NCBI GenBank assembly: GCA_001577185.1
Contig: LSCM01000033.1
Location: 1 to 9,779, forward strand
Source: Cloacimonetes bacterium TCS62
Lineage (GTDB): Bacteria; Cloacimonadota; Cloacimonadia; Cloacimonadales; TCS61
Direction: 5' to 3'
Length of the DNA: 9,779 nt
The notes under the pieces: generated by a model
Seen by the model: only the letters and a program-made list of their open reading frames with translations
What the model was told of the DNA's origin: nothing
Database searches by the model: none
Shown: positions 1 through 5,401 of the stretch, piece after piece
How positions within the stretch are numbered: the first letter of the stretch is position 1
How the letters are laid out: every line of letters begins with the position of its first letter
Translations under genes and position numbers: made by a program

Positions 1-103
1 CCATCCTCATAATTACTATGCAGATTGCTGGTAGTTTTTTCAGTCGTCAAGAAGAAATTTTTGAGATTAGCCTAACTAAAAATACAACGTTTTAAGTGGA
101 TTA
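1..103. other. Left-edge stretch without a confident gene
   Basis: This stretch follows the end of hoxW. One plus-strand frame is open from base 3 to a TAA at 93-95 (about 30 residues, ending ...SLTKNTTF). It could be the tail of a gene converging on the hox operon, but it is too short to test and shows no motif. On the minus strand an ATG at 10-8 has only three bases-worth of codons before the edge and no ribosome binding site. I see no convincing rho-independent terminator hairpin after hoxW; the best stem is a weak TTAG/CTAA pair. Confidence 0.4.
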
Positions 104-577
104 TTAAATTGTAGTATCTAAATCAGTTAATTTTTCTTTCATATAATCTATTGCGCTTTGTAGATTTTTCTCACCCTTTTCGGTAAGTCCTTTATTAAAT
201 TCCAAATCCCATTCATATCCTTTTATATGGACCAAATAAGCTTTAGGGATCTTATTATAGATATTATCACATAAATTTAGAACTACTCCCGGTGAGATAG
301 CATGCATTGTAAATTCTACTTGAGCTGTACTGAATTCTACTTTAGAAATAGTAAAATCCTCGATGGGTTCCATAGATGCATCGACAAAATAAACTATGTC
401 ATAATCAGAGATGGTATCCGCATCTTCAATATTGAGTTGATAATTGGAATCAAAAAAAATATTATCCAATCCCTTCTCTTTAACCCATACCTGCATCCGC
501 TCAATAAAACGAATCCCGAGAGCATCATCTTGTCTCCCGGGATTGCCATATCCGTATAATAGGATTTTTTTATCCAT
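104..577 (-). CDS. hoxW: Hydrogenase maturation endopeptidase (HoxW/HyaD/HybD family)
   Basis: This 157-residue protein is the usual size for the family of peptidases that clip the C-terminal extension of a [NiFe] hydrogenase large subunit once nickel is in place. Visible in the sequence are the N-terminal GYGNPGRQDDALG motif (residues 9-21), a VDAS segment (65-68) and the MHAISPG segment (91-97). By analogy with HybD, whose nickel-sensing ligands are Glu16, Asp62 and His93, the equivalents here are probably Asp18, Asp66 and His92. The substrate is inferred to be HoxH, encoded immediately upstream. The ATG overlaps the hoxH stop by 8 bases (ATGGATAA), and the ribosome binding site is weak (AGAAAGATG), so translation is probably coupled to hoxH. 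The gene ends in two in-frame TAA codons (106-104 and 103-101). It is the last gene of the operon seen here. HoxW is the name by position and partner; a more general HycI/HyaD-like label would also fit. Confidence 0.9.
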   Translation of the reverse strand: MDKKILLYGYGNPGRQDDALGIRFIERMQVWVKEKGLDNIFFDSNYQLNIEDADTISDYDIVYFVDASMEPIEDFTISKVEFSTAQVEFTMHAISPGVVLNLCDNIYNKIPKAYLVHIKGYEWDLEFNKGLTEKGEKNLQSAIDYMKEKLTDLDTTI

Positions 578-2027
578 TTTTCATCTTTCTATCAATAACT
601 TTTTCGTTCTTATCTACTATTTTAACTTCCAAAGGCATTTTTCCCAGTGCATGAGTTGCACAGCTAAGACATGGGTCATAAGCACGAATTGCAACTTCTA
701 CAGCATTCATCATTGGTTCGGTGATCTTATCTTGTCCATTCATGAATTGTTTTGCAGCACTTTCTACAGCAGCATTCATTGGAATATTATTATTAGTAGT
801 GGAAACAATCAGATTTGCCATTGAAATTTGATCATTATCATCTATCTTATAATGGTGGAATAAGGTTCCACGAGGAGCTTCCAGAAGCCCAACACCTTCT
901 CTTCCTTTGGTGCCTTTCACTACTTTCTCACCACTCATAAGATCAGGATCATTAAGAAGTTCTTTCATCATTTCTGCACTGTGCAAGATCTCGATCAAGC
1001 GCGCCCAATGCATATGCATACTCATACCGTTCGGTTTCCCTTTTGTGTACGCTTTAAACTGTTCAAATTCCTTTTGTGCCAGTGGAGTTGGAATAAAGTC
1101 TGCTGTATTCATTCTGGCAAGTGGACCTACTCGATACCAACCATCTTTTTTCCCGATCGATTTTAAGTATGGAAACTTCATATAGCTCCAAGATCTTACT
1201 TCTTCATCAATATAGTCGAGGTAATCTTGAGTATCGACATCATTAAGAACTTTTTTACCTTCGTGATCTATACCTCGTAAAACACCGTGGTAGAGATCCA
1301 TAGCACCATCTTTACGGACTAAACTAACATGATTTGATGGGAAGGCTGCAAATTCATCAATAAGATCTTTATTCTTGGCATGGTAACCTTTGAAGAATTC
1401 AAGAGCACCTAAAGACCATTCTATCATCTTATCGATATTCATTGGATCGTCTCCATTAAGGAATGAATCCTTTTCTTCTTGACTAAGATGTTTATTGATA
1501 CCGCCAGGTATAGCACCTGTTCCATGAACTTTTTTACCTGCAGTAGCCTTAATGATCTCTTGTCCAAATTTTCTCATCATAACCGCTTGAACAGCTAGGT
1601 CTTTATGTTTCATAGCAATACCAACAACATTTCTGATTGCCGGATCACCATCAACTCCAAAAAGTAGGTCTGGTGATGCTAAATGGAAGAAATGAAGAAC
1701 ATGTGATTGGAAGATCTGTCCATAATGCATTAAACGTCTCATTTTTTCACCCGTAGGTGTAAGTCCGTCTCCAGTTCCTGCCCCAACGATCACATCTAGA
1801 GCTTTTGCTGCTGCCAGATGATGGCTTACAGGACATATCCCACATAAACGTTGCACAAGTACAGGAGCTTCCCAATATGGTCTACCCTGAACGAAACGCT
1901 CAAAGCCGCGAAATTCTACGATATGTAGTCGCGATTGAGCAACTTGATTATTATCATCTAGATGAATAGTAACCTTTCCGTGACCTTCAACTCTTGTAAC
2001 TGGTTCTATTGTTATTTTTTTACTCAT
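570..2027 (-). CDS. hoxH: NAD-linked [NiFe] hydrogenase large (catalytic) subunit HoxH
   Basis: This 485-residue subunit carries the Ni-Fe active site for reversible H2 oxidation. The N-terminal motif RLCGICPVSHH (60-70) supplies Cys62 and Cys65. The C-terminal motif DPCLSCATH (451-459) supplies Cys453 and Cys456. After His459 there is a 26-residue extension starting ALGKMPLEV, expected to be removed by HoxW. Other conserved blocks are RVEGHGKV (12-19), EFRGFERFVQGRPYWEAP (38-55) and the EAPRGTLFHHY segment near residue 385. As I remember the family, the spacing and the DPCLSCATHALG-MPL block match the Cupriavidus soluble hydrogenase HoxH closely. There is no signal peptide or membrane segment, so it should be cytoplasmic. 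The ATG lies 13 bases after the hoxY stop. A GAGG at 2040-2037, extended by the AA of that stop, sits 9 bases from the start. It should pair with HoxY. Confidence 0.97.
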   Translation of the reverse strand: MSKKITIEPVTRVEGHGKVTIHLDDNNQVAQSRLHIVEFRGFERFVQGRPYWEAPVLVQRLCGICPVSHHLAAAKALDVIVGAGTGDGLTPTGEKMRRLMHYGQIFQSHVLHFFHLASPDLLFGVDGDPAIRNVVGIAMKHKDLAVQAVMMRKFGQEIIKATAGKKVHGTGAIPGGINKHLSQEEKDSFLNGDDPMNIDKMIEWSLGALEFFKGYHAKNKDLIDEFAAFPSNHVSLVRKDGAMDLYHGVLRGIDHEGKKVLNDVDTQDYLDYIDEEVRSWSYMKFPYLKSIGKKDGWYRVGPLARMNTADFIPTPLAQKEFEQFKAYTKGKPNGMSMHMHWARLIEILHSAEMMKELLNDPDLMSGEKVVKGTKGREGVGLLEAPRGTLFHHYKIDDNDQISMANLIVSTTNNNIPMNAAVESAAKQFMNGQDKITEPMMNAVEVAIRAYDPCLSCATHALGKMPLEVKIVDKNEKVIDRKMKNG

Positions 2028-2040
2028 AATATTTTACCTC

Positions 2041-2592
2041 TTAATCGAATTTAATGACTTCATACGGCAAGTCCATCTCATTACCTGTCACGAGAGCTTC
2101 TAGTGCATTCCAAATGAGATCTGCTCTGGGAGCACATCCGGGAAGATGATAGTCGATTTTTACAATCTCGTGGCAGGGATAGACTTTATCCAATATCATA
2201 GGAAGTTCGTCATCGTTAGGAATTATTTTTTCATCATTAGCTTGTACAGATACGCAATTTAAATAAGCTTCTTCCAGACATTCTGAGATGGGAGCATTGT
2301 TATTTCTAACGGCTGGTAATCCGCCCATAATTGCACATTCACCTAAAGATATCAATATTTTACAATTCTTTCTGAACTCTTTAAGGATATGAACATTTTC
2401 ACTATTGCATACTCCACCTTCTATAATTCCAATGTCACATTTTTTAGTAAATGTTTTAATATCATCTATTGGTGATTTATTGAATTCTACCAATTCTATC
2501 AGATCGAGAATTCGTTCATCTATGTCTAAAAAGGACATATGACAACCAAAGCATCCCGCTAAAGAAGTTGTTGCTACGATTGGTTTACTCAT
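2041..2592 (-). CDS. hoxY: NAD-linked [NiFe] hydrogenase small subunit HoxY
   Basis: At 183 residues this is a short small subunit of the soluble hydrogenase type. It passes electrons from the Ni-Fe site of HoxH to the diaphorase module. Four cysteines fit the proximal [4Fe-4S] cluster: Cys14 and Cys17 (AGCFGCH), Cys86 (LGECAIMGG) and Cys153 (LPGCAPRAD). It lacks the medial and distal clusters found in the C-terminal part of membrane-bound small subunits, and has no Tat leader, so it should act in the cytoplasm. The ATG overlaps the hoxU stop in an ATGA arrangement. A strong AAAGGAG (2606-2600), sitting inside the last codons of hoxU, is 7 bases upstream. Extra cysteines at 52, 62, 77, 105, 113 and 140 have no assigned role. 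Confidence 0.96.
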   Translation of the reverse strand: MSKPIVATTSLAGCFGCHMSFLDIDERILDLIELVEFNKSPIDDIKTFTKKCDIGIIEGGVCNSENVHILKEFRKNCKILISLGECAIMGGLPAVRNNNAPISECLEEAYLNCVSVQANDEKIIPNDDELPMILDKVYPCHEIVKIDYHLPGCAPRADLIWNALEALVTGNEMDLPYEVIKFD

Positions 2593-3296
2593 AATTTTGC
2601 TCCTTTTTCAATATTGCTTCCAATTGGATCCTTATCATATTTACGTTCGCCGATAGGTACATCATATCCTTTTTCCTTTCGGATAATAGCACCGACTGGA
2701 CAAGTATCCATTGCTTTTTGAGCTAATTCATCGTCAAATTCTTTATCTATCATTTCGTGGTCTACAGCGATCTGGGTCTTGTATCCTCTTCCCTTAAAGA
2801 CGAACCAAGTTGGATTTTCTGGTTCTTTCTTACGACGGATGCAGCGTTTACAAAGAATACATCTGTTGTGGTCAATTAATATTTTTGAATTTTTTGCATC
2901 CAACTGTTTATTTGGAAATTCAAAAGGAAACTGAGGAACCATCATCTTATATCTGTAAGCTAATGCCTGCAATTCACAATTTCCGCTTCTTTCACATGCT
3001 GGACAGAAATGATTACCCTCAGCAAAAAGTAACTCTACAATTGTTGAACGTATTTCTTCTAATTCTTTAGTTTGGGTTTCAATCACCATACGATGAGTAA
3101 CGGGAGTAGTACATGCTGTCATTTTTCTACCATCGATCATACAAGTACACATTCTGCAGGAACCTTGAGGTTTAATACCTTCGTAATGACATAAAGTAGG
3201 AATATAAATTCCATTCTCTGTTGCAATATCCAAAACCATTTTTCCTGCTTCTGCAGAATAGTCTTTTCCATTTATTCTAACTAATATTTTATCCAT
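2589..3296 (-). CDS. hoxU: Hydrogenase diaphorase Fe-S subunit HoxU
   Basis: This 235-residue electron-relay subunit is related to the N-terminal part of NuoG of complex I. In order it shows a [2Fe-2S] ferredoxin-like domain with Cys36, Cys47, Cys50 and Cys62. Next is a His-Cys3 cluster motif, GNHFCPACERSGNC (94-107; His96, Cys98, Cys101, Cys107). Last is a [4Fe-4S] site with Cys146, Cys149, Cys152 (CILCKRC) and Cys199 (DTCPVGA). Having one C-terminal [4Fe-4S] set instead of the two in NuoG is typical of HoxU. It should link the FMN of HoxF to the cluster of HoxY. Reading can also begin at GTG 3305 or GTG 3302. I chose ATG 3296 because AGGTGG (3307-3302) lies 5 bases before it and the next residues (MDKILVRING) are where the domain normally begins. 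With this start it overlaps hoxF by 8 bases (ATGGATAA) and hoxY by 4. Confidence 0.95.
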   Translation of the reverse strand: MDKILVRINGKDYSAEAGKMVLDIATENGIYIPTLCHYEGIKPQGSCRMCTCMIDGRKMTACTTPVTHRMVIETQTKELEEIRSTIVELLFAEGNHFCPACERSGNCELQALAYRYKMMVPQFPFEFPNKQLDAKNSKILIDHNRCILCKRCIRRKKEPENPTWFVFKGRGYKTQIAVDHEMIDKEFDDELAQKAMDTCPVGAIIRKEKGYDVPIGERKYDKDPIGSNIEKGAKL

Positions 3297-5118
3297 TGTC
3301 ACCACCTATGTTTGGGATTCTATTGGCAGTTTTACAAGATTCAGCAACTGCAGCTTTTAGATCAAAATCACTTATAAAATCCTTATCTTTATTGATTTTT
3401 TTGTCATACAATTCTCTAAAATTATTTATCGTGCTAAGAATTGGGTTGGCAGCAGTTTGACCTAGTCCACATCGATTTGATTGCATCACTTTTTCCCAAC
3501 TCAGCATTTGTTCAATATCTTGTTTTACGCCATTTCCATTAAGAATTTTTTCCAGCTTCTTTTTGAATTGAACGGTCATAGCCCTGCATGGTACACAAGA
3601 TCCACAAGATTCTTCGATGAAAAAGTTTGTAAAATTTAGTACAACATCTTCAATCAGATCTCGCTTATTATTGAAAATGATCAAGGAACCACCGGTTGCA
3701 AGATCTTCATATGCCAATTTTCTGTTAAATTCATTTGGTGCTATACATTTTCCCGAAGGTCCTCCAACTTGTACTGCTTGAACATCTGTTGCTCCCACTA
3801 ATTCCAACACTTCATTCACAGTGAATCCCCACTCAATCTCATAAACTCCAGGTTTAGCACAATCACCTGATACACTCACAAGCTTAGAACCAGTAGAATC
3901 CAGAGTACCCAATGATCTATACCATTTTGCCCCATTATGCATTACTTTTGCAACTGCACAAAGTGTTTCTACATTATTAACTGCTGTAGGTTGTTGATGA
4001 TATCCTTTTACAACTGGGAATGGAGGACGATCTCTAGGTTCCCCTCTTTTACCTTCAGCTGATTCTAATAGTGCAGATTCTTCACCACAAACGTAAGCAC
4101 CTCCACCAAACTGGATACGAATATCAAAATTAAATCCTTTTTCTCCTGCAACATCTTTTCCCAATAAACCTTGCTTTCTTAAATTGTTCAAAACTTGTTC
4201 AAGCTGCTCTTTCATATATTTATATTCATAACGAAGATAAAGAATTCCTTCTTCTGCTCCGATTGCATAACCTGCGATCGTCATTCCAGCAAAAAGTAAC
4301 TGAGAACGCTCAGTTAGAATGATCCTATCCTTGAATGTTCCGGGTTCTCCTTCGTCAGCATTACAAAATACATAATGCTTCTCACCTTGGGCATCTCTAC
4401 AAAAACGCCATTTCATTGCAGTTGGAAATCCTGCGCCACCTCTACCACGAAGATTAGATTGTTTTATCTCTTCGATCACTTCATCTGGTTTCATCTGTAC
4501 GGTTTTCTTGATAGCATCTCCTAAAACGGAGTCTTTTATCAGAATCGGTCCCTGTTTTAATATATTGGATTTAACATCAGTACCGGGGAGGTCCTCAACA
4601 TCGAGCCCATTTTTCATGCCATCAACAATTTTTTTAACTTTTTCTTTAGTTAATTTTGTAAAAATTCTCTTGTTAATAATTGCAGATGGTTCTTGGTCAT
4701 TCATACCGATACAAGAAGTATTGAAAAGACCTATTTTGCCATCTTTAGATACATTACCGAATTTAGAACCGACTTCCTTTTCAAATACATCCGCAATTTC
4801 TTCTCGTCCCATCATCTCAGATACAACATTATCATTTAGGTAAACCGCATATTTACCTGTTGCTTTTTGTGATAAGAAATGGTAAAATGATAAAGTTTGT
4901 TCAACTTGAGCAACCGAGTAGTTAATTGTTTTGGCGATCACATCAACTGCTTCATCAGAGATGCATCCATATTCCTCTTGTACATCGATAAGAACGTCCA
5001 TTAAACGTGTAGGATCATTGTTGTACTTTTCTAGAACATTCTTAACAAATTCACGATTACAGGAACATTGCCCATTTTTCCTTTTTGGATTTGATCTAGG
5101 GGATTTTTTATTACCCAC
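3289..5118 (-). CDS. hoxF: Hydrogenase diaphorase FMN/NAD(H)-binding subunit HoxF with fused NuoE-like domain
   Basis: This 609-residue flavoprotein exchanges electrons between NAD(H) and the Fe-S chain. Residues about 21-170 resemble the thioredoxin-like NuoE/HoxE domain. Residues about 195-575 are the NuoF-like part: RGRGGAGF (224-231), the CNADEGEPGTFKDR block (252-265), the FMN/NAD region GGGAYVCGEESAL (338-350), and ESCGSCVPCR plus RCGLG, giving Cys505, Cys508, Cys511 and Cys550 for a [4Fe-4S] cluster. The NuoE-like domain keeps only Cys136 in the region where NuoE binds [2Fe-2S], so that cluster is probably absent. The length and the FNTSCIGMNDQEP segment resemble, from memory, the fused Cupriavidus HoxF (about 602 residues). 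An unusual basic tail of about 20 residues with a CSC pair (18-20) precedes the domain. The start is GTG, supported by AAAAGGAGG 6 bases upstream. It is the first gene of the operon. Confidence 0.95.
   Translation of the reverse strand: MGNKKSPRSNPKRKNGQCSCNREFVKNVLEKYNNDPTRLMDVLIDVQEEYGCISDEAVDVIAKTINYSVAQVEQTLSFYHFLSQKATGKYAVYLNDNVVSEMMGREEIADVFEKEVGSKFGNVSKDGKIGLFNTSCIGMNDQEPSAIINKRIFTKLTKEKVKKIVDGMKNGLDVEDLPGTDVKSNILKQGPILIKDSVLGDAIKKTVQMKPDEVIEEIKQSNLRGRGGAGFPTAMKWRFCRDAQGEKHYVFCNADEGEPGTFKDRIILTERSQLLFAGMTIAGYAIGAEEGILYLRYEYKYMKEQLEQVLNNLRKQGLLGKDVAGEKGFNFDIRIQFGGGAYVCGEESALLESAEGKRGEPRDRPPFPVVKGYHQQPTAVNNVETLCAVAKVMHNGAKWYRSLGTLDSTGSKLVSVSGDCAKPGVYEIEWGFTVNEVLELVGATDVQAVQVGGPSGKCIAPNEFNRKLAYEDLATGGSLIIFNNKRDLIEDVVLNFTNFFIEESCGSCVPCRAMTVQFKKKLEKILNGNGVKQDIEQMLSWEKVMQSNRCGLGQTAANPILSTINNFRELYDKKINKDKDFISDFDLKAAVAESCKTANRIPNIGGDNG
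3302..3307 (-). promoter_or_regulatory. Ribosome binding site deciding the hoxU start
   Basis: The minus strand reads AGGTGG followed by TGACA and then ATG (3296-3294). The 5-base spacing favours this ATG over the in-frame GTG codons at 3305 and 3302, which fall inside the site itself. The site lies within the last codons of hoxF. Confidence 0.55.
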
Positions 5119-5124
5119 AATCAG

Positions 5125-5133
5125 CCTCCTTTT
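5125..5133 (-). promoter_or_regulatory. Strong ribosome binding site of hoxF
   Basis: On the minus strand this reads AAAAGGAGG, near-perfect complementarity to the 16S rRNA 3' end, 6 bases before a GTG codon at 5118-5116. No ATG lies in the same frame until residue 40, inside the conserved NuoE-like domain, so this site fixes the GTG start. Confidence 0.85.
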
Positions 5134-5150
5134 CTATTTATTTTTTTCTT

Positions 5151-5157
5151 TTATATA
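5151..5157 (-). promoter_or_regulatory. Candidate -10 element for the hox operon
   Basis: The minus strand reads TATATAA here, about 33 bases before the hoxF start and ahead of its ribosome binding site. The best -35 position for a 17-base spacer holds TAGAAC, a poor match that overlaps the AGAAC dyad. A better TTGACA at 5199-5194 is too far upstream to pair with it. If real, the promoter would need help from an activator. A+T-rich sequence produces such boxes by chance. Confidence 0.25.
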
Positions 5158-5166
5158 AAGTAGAGA

Positions 5167-5179
5167 AGAACAAAGTTCT
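5167..5179. repeat. Inverted repeat AGAAC-AAA-GTTCT, possible operator
   Basis: Perfect 5-base arms around a 3-base centre, 49-61 bases upstream of the hoxF start codon. It sits where the -35 region of the hox promoter would be if TATATAA at 5157-5151 is the -10 box. The arms recall LexA-type GAAC/GTTC sites, but the 3-base spacing does not match the 4-base centre of the Gram-positive LexA box. No regulator gene is present in the window. Confidence 0.35.
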
Positions 5180-5222
5180 AACTGAGAATACATTGTCAAA
5201 TAGAATTTTAAGAATGTTTAGC

Positions 5223-5274
5223 AATGAAATTCATTCTCATAATTAGCTAATACTATCTTACTGAATAATAAGAT
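5223..5274. repeat. Cluster of three short inverted repeats
   Basis: Within 52 bases there are AATGAA-A-TTCATT (5223-5235), the perfect palindrome ATTAGCTAAT (5242-5251), and ATCTTA-8 bases-TAAGAT (5255-5274). Read on the minus strand, 5239-5225 is TGAGAATGAATTTCA, which matches 12 of 15 positions of the Fur-type TGATAATNATTATCA box, counting its unspecified centre. The cluster lies roughly midway between the two start codons, as shared operators of divergent operons often do. Confidence 0.35.
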
Positions 5275-5340
5275 GTTACAAATTTTGAAAATGATAAATC
5301 TGTGCAAGATATTTTTTATAATAGATTTCTTAATTAAATC

Positions 5341-5369
5341 TTGACGTTTAATTTTGATTTTAATCTTAT
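5341..5369 (+). promoter_or_regulatory. Candidate sigma70-type promoter of the hyp operon
   Basis: TTGACG (5341-5346, five of six consensus bases) is followed after 17 bases by TCTTAT (5364-5369, four of six). Transcription would start near 5376, leaving a leader of about 26 bases before the hypF ATG. The same stretch also contains TAATTTTG (5349-5356), which fits the Bacteroidota -7 pattern TANNTTTG. A separate TATAAT at 5317-5322 is a perfect -10 box but has no good -35 partner. Confidence 0.35.
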
Positions 5370-5390
5370 CCATATCAAATTCCAAGAAAA

Positions 5391-5394
5391 AAGG
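5391..5394 (+). promoter_or_regulatory. Short ribosome binding site of hypF
   Basis: AAGG, within a run of A, lies 7 bases before ATG 5402. It is weaker than the sites of the hox genes but well spaced. It supports the ATG over the upstream in-frame TTG at 5354, which has no such site and would fall inside the candidate promoter. Confidence 0.5.
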
Positions 5395-5401
5395 CAAATT
5401 A

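Larger units (their letters stand above)
5119..5401. promoter_or_regulatory. Divergent control region between hoxF and hypF
   Basis: This 283-base, very A+T-rich stretch has no credible gene and separates the two divergent operons, so it must hold promoters for both. Contents from left to right: the hoxF ribosome binding site; a TATATAA run on the minus strand (5157-5151); an AGAAC-AAA-GTTCT dyad (5167-5179); an orphan minus-strand TTGACA (5199-5194); an AATGAA-A-TTCATT dyad (5223-5235); the palindrome ATTAGCTAAT (5242-5251); an ATCTTA/TAAGAT inverted repeat (5255-5274); a plus-strand TATAAT (5317-5322); and a plus-strand TTGACG (5341-5346). The roles of the individual elements are inference. 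Confidence 0.75.

Noticed and set aside
3..95. Plus-strand open frame of about 30 residues ending in TAA at 93-95, possible tail of a converging gene
   Set aside because: Too short, open to the left edge, and without any recognisable motif; an open frame of this length is expected by chance in this sequence.
302..559. Plus-strand open frames opposite hoxW and the end of hoxH (302-559 and 444-824)
   Set aside because: They are antisense to well-supported genes, have no ribosome binding sites I can see, and their composition is that of a reversed coding strand.
570..2592. A regulatory (H2-sensing) hydrogenase or a membrane-bound uptake hydrogenase
   Set aside because: HoxH has the cleavable C-terminal extension, which H2 sensors lack, and HoxY is short with no Tat signal; the diaphorase genes are adjacent.
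4508..4843. Plus-strand open frames opposite hoxF, including 4508-4843 and 4931-5158
   Set aside because: They are shadows of hoxF, which has clear domain motifs throughout; the Phe/Ile/Ser-rich products show no family signature.
3289..5118. Reading HoxF and HoxU as complex I (NuoEF/NuoG) or formate dehydrogenase subunits
   Set aside because: They are co-transcribed with hoxY and hoxH, HoxU has the short one-[4Fe-4S] form, and no other nuo or formate dehydrogenase genes are present.
5269..5322. Stem-loop or riboswitch in the hypF leader
   Set aside because: The only inverted repeats are short and A+T-rich, with no conserved riboswitch core or run of T; they fit protein-binding sites better.
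5354..5401. Upstream TTG start for hypF, adding 16 residues
   Set aside because: The added residues precede the conserved start of the acylphosphatase domain, have no ribosome binding site, and overlap the candidate promoter.
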